Assembly: GCA_021234535.1 (NCBI GenBank)
Contig: CM037833.1
Location: forward strand, 7,204,050 to 7,268,049
Length of the DNA stretch: 64,000 bases
Origin: Stichopus chloronotus
Lineage: Eukaryota > Echinodermata > Holothuroidea > Aspidochirotida > Stichopodidae
Direction: 5' to 3'
In this document: positions 1 through 10,923 of the stretch, in pieces
How positions within the stretch are numbered: position 1 is the first letter of the stretch
Layout of the letters: every line of letters starts with the position of its first letter
Translations under genes and position numbers: made by a program
The notes under the pieces: model-generated
The model's input: only the letters and a program-made list of their open reading frames with translations
The model's database searches: none
Told to the model about the DNA's origin: nothing

Positions 1-159
1 CGAATATCCCACAACGAAGAACGAACGAACAAATAGCAAGCTCCGTGATTAAAAAACAATGTTATCAGAATTTATCGACTCCAGGATGGAAAATATAAGA
101 AGCATTGGGTTGTTATGCAGAGAAATGAAAATGACCAAATTATAGGACAATCTTATGCC

Positions 160-398
160 TAAAACAACAATATCAGCCGGGAAATGTGCTCCCATAGCAA
201 CGATCATGATAAAGTTGGTAATGCAATTTCTCTAAAGTATCGTGAATTCTGCAAATTTTCCGTCTACGCTGTAGACTAAGTTTTCAGATCAAGTGATTCA
301 TAATTAAGAGCGAAAATCACAGATGTATACCCTTCATCATTATCTGTTTCCTATAGTTATCTGTAATCACTTTTGGAAGCAGGATCCTGAAGGACAGT
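160..398 (+). pseudogene. Decayed TM exon and preceding intron of an Ig-receptor paralogue
   Basis: Positions 288-397 align by eye along their length with the intact transmembrane exon at 17557-17653, starting after the same TTTTCAG acceptor (281-287). The upstream part (about 160-287) also aligns with the intron before that exon; both contain a CCCATA(A/G)CAACGATCAT string. The copy has small insertions, and in the expected phase it hits a stop after about five codons, so it cannot make the membrane helix. The donor CGGTAA of the intact copy is CAGTTT here. Homology of intron as well as exon means DNA-level duplication of the gene, not retroposition. The Ig exon of this copy would lie left of the window. 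Confidence 0.7.
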
Positions 399-1745
399 TT
401 ATTACTACAGTAGCTTTGAAAAATGCCTGACTTTATGGCAGTAGGATATGGAGAAACTGCGCTTCATTCTACAATGTGAAGGAAGAAATTCCCCTTGTCT
501 AATAACTTTAGAAACTTTTCAAAATTAAGAGCATAATCTTTACACTTTTCAGTAAATGCCTATTCATAGCTAAATAGTTGTCTGGCCAGGGTTCACTGAT
601 CAAACAAGTGATTACAAATGATGTCTTCATAACATTGTGTATCATTAAAGAAGACACATCAGGTTAAAGAAACTAGAAATCATCGACAAATCTCAGCAAA
701 AGTATTGACCGAAACACTATCTGTTTCAATTCGCCGAGTGCCATAACACTAAAACTAATTAAAAATAGTTGAGTTTCCTGAGGGGCCCCGGAATAAGTTA
801 TTTAGAAGTGTTGTCACGGTTTCAGTATTACGGTTTCATACAAATACGTGAAGTTGCAAAAGGACAAAAGAAGAAGTAAAACGTCCATCTAGGTGTCGCC
901 GTGTCTGTACAACTGTGTCCCTAATAGAAGGCGATTTGATTGGTAATGTGGACTGCATAAAATACTGCACACACAATGAGATGCTAGGAAAAATTTATTG
1001 CAACTTAAAGTTAGAAAACAATAACGAGCTCTCTTGCGTTACTCTATTTCCACTTTGCTCATATCTTTTATCCTTTGTGTTACTAACTACATGTTTACAT
1101 TTACCTTTATGTTAACCATGTATATAAAGAAGAGAGGAAAACCTGGAATACGTTTAAGCCTTCACCCAGAAAGTCAGTATACTACATAAAGAAACATAAA
1201 TGATGAAAATGATAAATTAGTACACAACGGAACGAAAATACGACAATACCAGTCATTAATATAGTATCGGTGTTTTTCACCTACCATTCAACTTCAATTT
1301 AACTTATCAATTTAACAGTTTAACTATTCATAGAATGCATTTTGAAGTTACTGATCTGTTGCTGGTTTATGTTATGAAAATGTCGGCTATCACACCAGAT
1401 CAGGTCGTAAAACTATAGCGTATACAGTTTTACTTTCTAAGATTAGAGGTGATGTCATTTTGAAGGAATAGTCTCCTAGTAGTTACCGATTAATGCGCAG
1501 AATGCTGTCTCGCTCTTGTAGGTGGTCTCGTGTGCCGCCCTGATATAATTACAACTGACAGTATAAATTTCAAATCATATTCCACTAGCTCCACATTATG
1601 CTATGGAATCAAATTAACCGGGACTCACAGCTTAGTTACAATTGATGCATTATGTGTAGATTGGAAATAAAATGAATGGAATGCATTCAAGCAGTGTAAT
1701 CAGCAGAACGTTTTCAAGAATTTGTCATTGCTGAAAAAGAGATTT
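399..1745. other. Non-coding stretch, nothing recognised
   Basis: AT-rich sequence with many stops in all frames. The only open frame over 60 codons (915-1115, plus) begins with GTG, has no recognisable domain and no convincing splice sites. It could hold the intron and tail region of the decayed receptor copy to its left, but I found no match to the intact tail exon at 20407-20584. Confidence 0.5.
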
Positions 1746-1776
1746 CGAGACGAAATCCCCCCAACAAAAAAATCTG

Positions 1777-2475
1777 TAGGAGCGACGATAGTCGGAAAAT
1801 CTGAAATACCAGTTGGAATTTTCCATCTCTCAGTCTACTAGTGGCTCATCTTATGGCATAAAAAAGCCCAATATTGCACCAAATCTTGTCTAAGGTACAA
1901 ATGGTACTTGAAAAGTTTCTCAGTAGATCTGAAATACATTGTGGAATTTTTTCATGTTGAAGTGTAGAAGCGATAATGGTCGGAAAATCTGAAATAAAAG
2001 TTGATTTTTTTTTCATATCTCAGTCTAGCTCATTTTATGACATAGAAAGATGCCTACTATTGCAACAGATTGTGCCTAAGGTTATCTTCTACTTGAGAAA
2101 TTCTCAATAAATCTGAAATACCAGTTGGAATTTCTCATATTAAGGTGTTGAAGCATTAATAGTCGAAAAATCTGAAATAGCAGTTGAAATTATTCATATC
2201 TCACACTCGATTTCATTTTATGACAGAGAAAGATGCCTACCTGCAGCAGATTGTGTTTAAGGTTTACTGACAATTGAAAAAATTCTCAGCAACTCTGAAA
2301 TGCTAGTTTGCATTTTTCATATTTCAGCCTAGGGGCGGCGATATTCGGAAAATGTGAAATGCCAGTTGAAATTTTTCATATCTTAGTCCAGCAATATTTT
2401 ATGACCTCAAAGACGTAAAATATTGCACCAGATTGCATCTACGGCTACCTAGTAGATGAAACATTTCTCAAAAGG
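1777..2475. repeat. Tandem repeat, four copies of about 185 bp
   Basis: Copies begin near 1777, 1963, 2147 and 2330 (spacings 186, 184, 183). Each has a core like GTCGGAAAATCTGAAAT followed by a CAGTTG(G/A)AATTTTTCAT segment, a TTTTATGAC segment, and a piece reading ATTGCACCAGATTGTG. Each unit also contains a second, weaker copy of the TCTGAAATACCAGTTGGAA motif, so the unit itself looks like an old internal doubling. Copies differ by many substitutions, so this is an old array. Confidence 0.8.
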
Positions 2476-2740
2476 GGATGGGGGACACCTTCTCCCTTAC
2501 ATCCCTCTCCCAGAGTGATCATCACTCATCTCATGCTTTCCCCACATATCAAAATACTTTCTTGCATAACATTTTTGCTCATTAAGCTGGCTACCATTAA
2601 CAAAGTTATCCACACAAGAACTGGCTTTATACCTTATTTTGCAATTATCGACGTTTGCGGCAAAGTAATAAAAACTAATCGCCAGAGAGTAAAAATTGTT
2701 GGACACTTTATTGGGAAAATAATAAATGATCACAATAAAT
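2476..2740. other. Unrelated sequence splitting the 185-bp repeat
   Basis: This segment does not match the 185-bp unit, yet the sequence after it (2741-2800) does. It is open on both strands for 85-88 codons (2497-2754 minus, 2515-2781 plus) without any recognisable domain. An insertion or rearrangement into the repeat is the simplest reading. Confidence 0.35.
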
Positions 2741-2800
2741 GCAACATATTGCACCAGATTTTATATAAGGTTACCTGGTAGTGAAAATTTCTCAAAAAAA
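2741..2800. repeat. Displaced partial copy of the 185-bp repeat
   Basis: The run from ATATTGCACCAGATT through GGTTACCTGGTAGTGAAAATTTCTCAAAA matches the end of the fourth copy near 2425-2475. Confidence 0.65.
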
Positions 2801-2806
2801 ACAGCG

Positions 2807-2832
2807 AACAACAACAACAACAACAAACAAAA
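2807..2832. repeat. (CAA)n microsatellite
   Basis: About seven CAA/AAC units, decaying into CAAACAAAACAA. Confidence 0.9.
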
Positions 2833-2960
2833 CAATGAACTGTTGTCGTTAGAAAGTAAAAACTGTTGATGAAGCTTTTCTGAAAATGACAAGAAGATCA
2901 ATCCAAATTATTACCATTTTTCTATAAAATGTCTTTCATCGTTAATCGTGAAATAGTAGA

Positions 2961-3350
2961 CATGATATCCTATTTTAAGACTGGACACATACAGCTCAAG
3001 CATACTCGGGAAATGCCGTCTCCTACCGTCTGATGGTTTTGAACAGCCAACATTTATTGTACGCTCCGCGTGAGCTAATGTTGCCGCTCGTCTTAGATAG
3101 TATTCCTTTGGTTAGTCACAAACATATTTCGAGAAAACAGTCCACTCAAAATTAAACACAGCCACTTGTAATAGATCAAGATGATTTTCCTTTTTGCATG
3201 AGTTGCAAAATTGCAAGCATGATATCCATATTTCAAGGCTGGGTACATTTAGCTCAAGCACACGCTGAAAGTGCCGTTTCCTGCCGTTTCGGAGTTTTGA
3301 AAAGTTTAAATTTTCTTGTACGCTCCGCACCAACCAATGGTGGCGCTTAG
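2961..3350. repeat. Direct duplication, two copies about 257 bp apart
   Basis: Copy one (about 2961-3105) and copy two (about 3218-3350) share CATGATATCC, GCTCAAGCA(T/C)AC, GTGCCGT-type and TTGTACGCTCCGC segments in the same order. Both are diverged. An open frame on the minus strand (3112-3333) is only the reverse reading of this repeat. Confidence 0.75.
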
Positions 3351-3355
3351 TTTAA

Positions 3356-5455
3356 AAAGTCCTGCCATTACTCACCCTCCCCCTTCTCTAAGCTTTCTCT
3401 TTTGTTTGTTTCCCGGTAATTTGTTTGCTCCTCCTGATAATGTCTTTTTCGTGAATACTGCACACCTTTAATTCTTCAATTTTTCCCCCCATTGAAAAAT
3501 TCATTCCTAGTGTCTGAAATCATCGGCGTGGGGTCGCCACATAGTTGGAGAAAAACCCCCAAAGCCGGATTTTTTTACCTTCACCCCCCCCCTAAACATA
3601 TGACCCTAGCTACGGCCCTGCATACATGTTTACCAGACTGTCACATTGCTCTTCAATGTCTCCAGATTTTCACGACATTGTGACTAGTCTGTGACACTTG
3701 ACATAAAATACAAGCAGTAACGTTCCCTGTAGGTGACCTAAACCTGACCCTACAAAAGTTAGTATCCTCTACGCTTCAATTTTCTACTTTGTTGGAATCG
3801 TTAATTAGGTGATCTTTCTTTGGTTTTTCCTGCAACTGTATCGCTTAGTTATCATCAACACGTTCTTCCGGAAAGAGATTTGCGTTATATGAAGGTGCTT
3901 ATGCTGCGTACTGAGGGCTTTTTATGGAAGTTTCCATTGATCGAAGGTCTGATCAAATTGATTTCTTTATTTCATGTTGTGATAGATGTAAACCACACGG
4001 CCAGCTTTGCGTATAATATTCCAGTGCTGTTTGTAAACACAATTGGTATACATACGACAAACTATGTCTTGGCCCTCAAGTCTGATGCTTAAGGTTGGTC
4101 ATTCACACATCTCGATAAGTAGAATACAAATTATCTCAATACATATGAACAAATTGCACCGTGAATTAAGGGGCACAGTTTCAGTTTCTAAATTTTTTTT
4201 TAGTTTTCCCATATATTCGGTTGATGTGATATCTTCGGTTTACCTTACAAGGATTATACCAGAACAATCGTCGGTACATTGGATTGTACTTATCAACGAT
4301 AAATCGTCACAAAACGGAGATGCCTGTAACCCACTGCATATTTGATGACATCACTATGGTTGTTTGGTCTTCATCAGCTAAAATACATCAGATAAAAGTT
4401 ACTTGCATACAATTTTAAGAAGGACTAAAGTATGCTACAGACACGATTTCAAGCATTTGACCGAGAAATTAGTATTTGTAATGCATAGGACCATCAGTTC
4501 ATAAATTTGAACAAAACTGGGGGGTCGTTTCTCTTCACTGAAATTTGGATCAGGATGTTCCAAGAAAACATCGAACCCTGCAACCTGCCAATAGTCGAGG
4601 GTGTACCAGGAGGGGTATGAGCTGTCCCAACGAGTTTTGTACAAGATTGTGTTGGTCTATCCAAAATGTTCTTACTAACTTGATGAGGGCTTTATATGTG
4701 TAACTTGTCAGAATTCCCAGTACAAGATTCCATGGAAAATTTGATTCTAGTTATTTCTTTCTATAAAATACTGTTTTAGTATACACAATTTATTAAACTG
4801 AGACCTATGACAATAAAATCAAATTTGATAAATCTGGAATGGATTTACCATCATTTAAGAAAATTTTACTCTCACAGATTCCGTAATTGTTCGTTCATTG
4901 TTTTGTGGGGACAAGTTTTACAAGGTACTGGAGTGTATCCGTGTCTAGTGATCGAAAGAATCAGGTGGAACCGGAAATTCTTGCATTAGGAGGCACAACA
5001 TGTGATATATGTGTTCAAGAGAGAAACAGAAAAGCGAGCAATGGATAAATATGACGAACTGGACGTGATGGACGGACAAACAGTCAGCTAGCCTCCTTCC
5101 TCTCTTATCCACACATTTTTGCCCCAAGACATGGCAACTAATATCTGTTGCCCTGAGATGAAATACAGACTGAGGAAAACTAAGCATTTGATGTCAAGTG
5201 TTGACCATGTTATTGTTTGATACCTATGTAGGAGAGAATCACTGTGAGCTGATAAAAATGAGCAAATTTTCATGTGGGTAATAATGTATACCACAATTCT
5301 CTTTAGTTTTAGTGTGATGTGAAATATTGGTCTTACAAATTTTCAAATCATCGTGAAAGAATAACCGATCACCACCACATGTCTCTTCCTTACTTCAAAA
5401 TTACGTCCAGTTTGATAAACGTATATGACCGAAAATGGCTCTCTGAATTATGACC
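3356..5455. other. Non-coding stretch with unassigned open frames
   Basis: Open frames of 60-100 codons occur (3820-4092 and 4043-4345 plus; 4435-4644 minus), none with a recognisable domain or a supported start. The minus frame 4435-4644 is rich in Trp, Tyr and Pro and could be a stray exon, but no matching neighbour was found. A C-rich stretch at about 3581-3593 is followed by a CTAGCTACGGCCCTG string that looks transposon-derived. Confidence 0.35.
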
Positions 5456-5460
5456 ACCTA

Positions 5461-5466
5461 TTTATT
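5461..5466 (-). promoter_or_regulatory. Polyadenylation signal AATAAA for the transporter gene
   Basis: Read on the minus strand this is AATAAA, 27 bp past the stop codon of the transporter frame. A nearby canonical signal fits a short 3' UTR. Confidence 0.5.
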
Positions 5467-5492
5467 CATAATCCTCCTTCTAAATTTCTTTT

Positions 5493-6401
5493 TTATCCAT
5501 TGGTTCTGCCCCATGAATACAAACCAACGCATATGACTATTGTCACAACTCCTGCAACGCGCATTATATCAGCAGTTTCTAGAAATACCGTAATCTGTGT
5601 AACATAAGAAAATCCAACGGTAAGAGTATTGAATATAAAAAAGGTTTTGGAGTCTACGTCTCTGAGTGATTCAAATGCAACCAACATCTGAAAGAAGCAG
5701 ACGATTGCAAATAATATGTACATGACGGATTCTATGACCGTTTCCGGAATCTTCCAGGCAGAATACAACGTAGTCCAAACTCCAGATATGAAAGTCCCCT
5801 CAAATCCGTTCACCATTGTGATCAAAGTAGTGACTGCAACATCTCTGGCAACAAGTGCCCTGAAGGAAATTATCCACAGGGAAGTGAACAGTGAGTTGAG
5901 AATTGCAAACATTACACCGATTTCCCTATTGTACACTATGTTTGTAGCACCTTCATTAAACAAGAAAGAAGGTTTCCCAACAAGTAGAAGTCCAACGCAA
6001 TCAAAGGCAAACAAAACCAAAGATGTACATGTAATCGATTCGCCAAGAGTGAAGTACCCTATAACACTGGTTATAATAATGCCCCCTCCAAACTCCAATG
6101 CTACGATGTCACCCACACCAACATAAACAATGCTCGCCACAGTCAAGATGCTTGACAGAACTCCAAGCGATCCGACTAGTAAGTAAAAGAACAAATCGTT
6201 TGCAGTAAACCCCCTGGCTTTTTCCCAATCTACGAAAGGAATTACAAAGAGCAACGCTATGTGTCTCACGAACGTCAGAAAAGAGGGATGATTGGTCGAT
6301 AACAAAGCTTTCGATAAGAAAATTTGAATAGTCACTAAAATGCTGAAGACCAACGCATAAATTGTTCCTTTACAAGAATTAAATGTTGCCGAGATATCCA
6401 T
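5493..6401 (-). CDS. Drug/metabolite transporter superfamily protein (SLC35G/EamA-like)
   Basis: An uninterrupted frame on the minus strand encodes a polytopic membrane protein with about ten hydrophobic segments in two halves, the usual EamA layout (two repeats of five helices). Typical features are an FVRHIALLFVIPFV helix near the N-terminus, a GDIVALEFGGGIIITSVIGY region followed by GES (the GE motif at the helix 4/5 junction), and a second half running from FAILNSLFTSLWIISFRALVA-type sequence to a final VVTIVICVGLYSWG helix. The open frame extends to 6467, but that start is GTG, so I chose the first ATG at 6401 (GAT before, G at +4), giving 302 residues, slightly shorter than SLC35G1 relatives. 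Likely role: transport of a small solute in an internal or plasma membrane; the substrate cannot be read from sequence. The lack of introns suggests a retrogene or an ancestrally intronless gene. An upstream 5' exon cannot be excluded. Confidence 0.8.
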   Translation of the reverse strand: MDISATFNSCKGTIYALVFSILVTIQIFLSKALLSTNHPSFLTFVRHIALLFVIPFVDWEKARGFTANDLFFYLLVGSLGVLSSILTVASIVYVGVGDIVALEFGGGIIITSVIGYFTLGESITCTSLVLFAFDCVGLLLVGKPSFLFNEGATNIVYNREIGVMFAILNSLFTSLWIISFRALVARDVAVTTLITMVNGFEGTFISGVWTTLYSAWKIPETVIESVMYILFAIVCFFQMLVAFESLRDVDSKTFFIFNTLTVGFSYVTQITVFLETADIMRVAGVVTIVICVGLYSWGRTNG

Positions 6402-6467
6402 ATCTCTATCTCTCTTATATCTTTCACTGCTTTTTAATCTCAAAAGCTCGTAGTTATATCCAACCAC

Positions 6468-7260
6468 AAGACATGAAAGATAACATTAAGAGTGATAATG
6501 ATATCATTTATCTGGAGACTGCAGTCTGGAAAAGTACCAGCACAATGATACGGATCTGTAAAACATGTGAAATGCTTGATGAAAACTTCGGTAGAAAACT
6601 GTTGTGATTATAAAATAGTGTTTCCTTTTGTTTCTCAAGAAATATCGTGTCATTCATTGGAAAAGCAACTATTTAAAGGAATACTGCAGACCAAGTTTTG
6701 GAAGACATCAAACTAGGCAAGGTGTTATTATTCCAACAAACGTTGCAGGACATTTTGATGAAGTAATTTCAAGTATATGACTATATTTATCTGAAATTTC
6801 AAACGAAGATGGATAAACTAGACATGGTTATTAGTACTAACTAGATAGGTGTTCTTCGGCATGTTATTTCTCACCGTCTGATTTTGGTGTTTACCAACAG
6901 TGGCATATCACTTTACCTCTTTCCATACCCCTTCTATTTAGTTTCCAAACAGAGAATTGACTGTTTAAGTCTCCTTTCCATGCTTGATTGCACATATGTT
7001 AATTAGAAGGCGACCAGAGATTCCTAAACTTGTATAAACGGCAAGCTTAAGCTATGTTTTTTTTTTTTTCTGCTCTGTATCGACTACAAGGGCTTCTACA
7101 GTATAGATAGGGTATTGGCGGCTTAAGTTGGTAGTAGAGATAAACATTAACAATAGCTGGTTTAACTACAATAAAGATCTTCGAGGATCGAAAAAAGTTA
7201 AACAGAGACGTAAAATGTTGTCAAATCTAGGTTGAAAGTTTACATTGCTTGTGTACGATG
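6468..7260. other. Upstream of the transporter gene, nothing recognised
   Basis: AT-rich non-coding DNA. It should contain the transporter's minus-strand promoter, but no clear TATA or initiator arrangement could be assigned. A poly-T run of 12-13 lies near 7058. Confidence 0.4.
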
Positions 7261-7312
7261 CCAGTTTTGCGAAACCGAACGGCCAGTTCGGATAAACGGG
7301 GTTTTACTGTAG
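7261..7312 (-). mobile_element. Terminal inverted repeat of a pogo/Tigger-like DNA transposon
   Basis: Read on the minus strand from 7312 the sequence begins TACAGTAAAACCCCGTTTAT and continues with CCGAACTGGCCGTTCGG. The CAGT(A)AAACC..CGTTTATCCG start next to a TA dinucleotide is the typical end of pogo/Tigger-type elements. CCGAAC-GGCCA-GTTCGG forms a small hairpin inside it. I did not find the partner end, so this is a solitary or diverged end. Confidence 0.55.
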
Positions 7313-7662
7313 TACTTTTACATGCAGAATACTATTGTTACTGTGCTACAAGTCATAGCAATCGCTCTCTTGTCTTACTTTAATCGTTATTGCCAGCCCA
7401 GTTCCACCTTGTCCTTATGTACATATTTAGAGAGTTTGCAGCACAAGGTAATTCTACGTTAATATTTGTATTGCTGGTTATTATGTATTAATATTTGTAT
7501 TGTTGGTTATTACCTAAGAACAATCGCTATCCTATCAAAAGACAACTTTGTGTTTGACAGGTAGAGCTATCTTGCACTACCAGCCTTATTGTTGCAAAAA
7601 CAGCACTATTGTTATCTGTGTAACCCCTTGTTATGTAGTTGTTCAGCGGGGAATTCAAAATA

Positions 7663-7711
7663 AGGGCCCTGTCAACCGCTTGGGTCAGGGCCCTAAACAT
7701 TTTGTTTAGGG
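7663..7711. repeat. Two overlapping palindromes
   Basis: AGGGCCCTG (7663-7671) pairs with CAGGGCCCT (7686-7694) across a 14-nt loop. CCCTAAAC (7691-7698) pairs with GTTTAGGG (7704-7711). The two stems share four bases, so only one can form at a time. An open frame on the minus strand here (7527-7808) has no recognisable domain. Confidence 0.7.
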
Positions 7712-10070
7712 TGTGCCTTTGTGGGTGGAATTTTGGGAGTAAAGTTACCCATCGAAATGAGCAAATGAGTGAACCTGATAAGGAATCTTGGAGGTGGTTT
7801 CTTCCCATATCGCCAACAATTTCCTTTTATGCTTATGCATGGACATAAAGTTTTGAAGAAATTCTTACACTGATGCCAAATGGGGTTCTTTGGGTGAAAT
7901 TGACAGTACTAGTGGTACAGTAATACGGAAGAGCAAAAATTGTTAAGAGTCATCATCCATATATATTTAGTCCTCTTCAAGTGCAAGTCGGGTATACTTC
8001 AAAGGTAGTGAGGATTTTCTGTCAGTGAGGGGATTCAGAGATTCAGAGAGTACTCGTCTTGGAAGACCCGTGAGTGTACAGAACATGTCAGTGTTGACAT
8101 ATTTGTAGACTAACGTTTAGTAAAGGTTACAATTGGTTACAAAAGGTTACAATTGGACCTTGAATTAACTACAGTATAATGCGCGATCGTGGGTTAATGC
8201 AAAAGATCCAAGATTGCTTAGACCAGGTGCTTTCGGCGAAAGCTTTGATTCTCAGAGTAATTTATCCGTCATTTTCGTCACACAAAACGTTCACTCATAC
8301 ATAAATTTTAATCAAAAGGCGAAAAAGAAAGAACTGTTATCAGAATTCAAAGAGAAATTATAAAATGTGTAAAGAAATCTCAAGGCCAGCCTCAATTTAT
8401 ATAACTCTCTCATTTACATTTCACCCTCAGTGTGATTTAATTGAAACTATTATGCTTGTATTGTTATTTGTATTTAAATTTTATTACATAGTTGTTGACT
8501 TCATCGACCTGTGCTTCCTACTGCTTACTTCAGTGTACCAAAACCTAGCAACTTGTTTGAGAGCAACCACACATCGAGTACCGACAAAAATAGTTGACAA
8601 AACATAAATTCGAACCCACTATCGGCTTCTTAACTCTACATGTACAGGTAGGATACTCTCTGTTTGTGATATTTTTCTTCACTTCATCTAGGTTACTAGT
8701 CCGTTCAACGTCATGTTTGGTCTAGTATCGTGTCTTAATTTTATACTGCATCTCTGGTTTGCGTTTAATATTGTGGAGACAATATAAATAACGAAATGAA
8801 ATAAACTATTATACTCAGGCAAAACCTGCATAAGTACCATTTCCGTCAGTTTGGGTTATGTATAACGTAGGAAGTAACTAGTGATTTTATATTAATATTA
8901 TTGTGCATAAACCTTCTCAACCGGGCATAGTCAAGTTTGTGTACTGAAGGAAGTTGAGGGACAAATTATAAAACTTAATATCAGCAATATCTGATTAATG
9001 ACGGGTAACGTGATGATTTGAATTCTCGTCTGGAGATATAAAAAACATTTCTGTTACTTCCATGTTCAATAAAACCGTTTGCAGCTCATGCAAAAATGTA
9101 AGGATACTGGTATCAAGTAGGAATATTGACTACGATTACCAAGAAAATGCTGTTGTTAAAGGTACATATGTTATCAATCCATTTGTACAACTCTTGCAGT
9201 CCAGAAGAATAATAGGTTAAACTTTTGAGTTTCTACTATTTCTACTTTAGGAGAGATTCCCTATTGTGGAATATCACAAACTGAAAAAAAAAAAAAATAA
9301 GATAGAGTTACCCCAACCAATGTGTTGTCCATCTGCGATGTAAGTCAGACGTACAAAATAATTAATTAAAAGACAATTTTAAATAAGTACAGGATATATC
9401 TGCTTTCTTATATTTTTATAATGACTTGAAAATTTTAAAACCGATCTTTTCGTAACAGATTGAGATCACCATGTACTGATGAGATAAAAATGAAGCTTCA
9501 CGACATAGTCAAGACAGCAAGATTTCATACCACGTTGGTTGTTTTGGCAACAGTGACAAATTACCGTCCGACGGACAAAATAGATCCGTTCACTCAGAGA
9601 TGATATGCATATCGTAATGTCTTCTCTCTACGAAATACTGGTAATTCTATATTACGAAAACTTTGCTTTTGGGAATTCTTATCAGCAATAGGAGGAAACG
9701 TAAAATACGTCACTGTAAGTACTAATCTTTTCATGATAAAGTGATTCCCAGTTTGTGATAATAAGAGAATAAAATCTTTGAACAGTTAACACAAGCAGAA
9801 TCGGTGGCATGAGTTTTCCCCGAAAAACTGCTCAAAATAGTAATATTTGAGTCAAACATTATTTGCGTATGATGTCAAAGATAACACGGAATCGTGAGCT
9901 TTCGTGAGCTTTACAACTAAGTTTCACATCATAAATAATAATTCGTATATCCTTTTAATATCATAAATAAATATTAATTGTTATTCTAGGCTTTCAGTTA
10001 AAAATTGGAAATAAATTTGTAAAGTAGAAGTAATCGTGATTTCTTTTTTTTTTTCTCATTATTGCAACAG
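7712..10070. other. Gene-poor stretch, nothing firm
   Basis: AT-rich DNA with scattered short open frames (for example 8365-8607) that show no domain. A pyrimidine-rich acceptor at 8691 is followed by a hydrophobic open stretch, but no donor follows. A short direct repeat GGTTACAATTGG occurs near 8125-8158. Confidence 0.4.
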
Positions 10071-10190
10071 GTTTGCTATGACTTTATCTTCGTGGAATGC
10101 ACATCTCACAGCCAGATCATCATTTGGTCAACTCCAACATCAGTTAAATGCTACATCTGTAAACCAGGCGGGGTGTTCCAAAAATCGATT
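10071..10190 (+). CDS. Candidate internal exon, possibly Ig-like (weak)
   Basis: A strong polypyrimidine tract and acceptor (T-rich run from 10041, CAACAG ending at 10070) and a strong donor (GTAAGT at 10191) bracket exactly 120 bp. Two frames are open. In the phase-0 frame the sequence reads VECTSHSQIIIW, a Cys then Trp ten residues on, as in the B and C strands of an Ig domain. No DxGxYxC half follows. No neighbouring exons could be assigned with confidence, so the gene may be decayed, or this may be chance. Confidence 0.25.
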
Positions 10191-10760
10191 GTAAGTGATT
10201 CAGTGACTTTTATAGACCTATCTTCCTTGATGGGATGTAGTTTAAGAGTGGAGATAATTATCAACAATTTTAGCTTAACGTGAATGTCAATTGCACCAAG
10301 GGTTCCATCTGTGACGTGTTAGCTAGGCCTATATGGGTTATAATTTGGCAATATGTGCAGTGCTATCATTCTCAATAATCCATTCATGGGCATATCAAAC
10401 TAAATATGGCCTATATATATTTGGAAGACACTTGTATTAAGTTATATCTTACTTTTCATGGCCATATGAAACCTATGCATATTTGGATGAAACTTGAAAC
10501 GTGACCATTCCAAACCATACACATGTATCTGGATGACACTTTTATCTAGTTATATCTGACTTGATATGACACATCGTTAATTTGTTTTTCGCAATTTACC
10601 CTGACTAATCAACGATTACGCGAAACTCTATATCAATATAAAATAAAGTTAAAGTTATTTCTAGTAATGAAACATTCAAATTTCTCTCATAGTTCCCAAG
10701 AATTTTATGACAACGTCTTGCATATCAAGTGACTGTTTTTTCCTCAACATATGCATGTAG

Positions 10761-10923
10761 CGTTTATGAACATGTACCTTTGCAACAGGCTAATAGCCCA
10801 CTTAATATGCAGAAAGAACCAATTGTTTCATCGTCAATTATCAATACACCATCTCTTGATGCAGGCGAATATTGTCTCTATTGTCATTCGATAAATAGAA
10901 AAGAGGAAGCAAAGATCGTTTGA
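10761..10923 (+). CDS. Candidate terminal exon with tyrosine motifs (weak)
   Basis: After an acceptor-like CATGTAG (10754-10760) the frame entered with one leftover base runs 53 codons to a TGA at 10921. It reads VYEHVPLQQ near the start and GEYCLYC near the end. The leftover-base phase is the same as in the tail exon at 20407-20584, which also carries a YEPV motif near its end. This fits the cytoplasmic tail of a related receptor, but no transmembrane exon was found between 10190 and 10760. A second possible acceptor lies at 10788. Confidence 0.25.

Noticed and set aside
4435..4644. Minus-strand frame rich in Trp, Tyr and Pro, considered as an exon
   Set aside because: No clear acceptor in phase, no domain recognised and no neighbouring exon; left as an open possibility only.
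5716..6126. 136-codon plus-strand frame
   Set aside because: It is antisense to the transporter gene, whose minus-strand protein has clear membrane segments.
7527..7808. 93-codon minus-strand frame
   Set aside because: It runs through the palindromic stretch, begins with a weak context and has no domain.
8692..8790. Hydrophobic open stretch after a good acceptor, considered as a transmembrane exon
   Set aside because: No donor before the stop and no similarity to the known TM exon.
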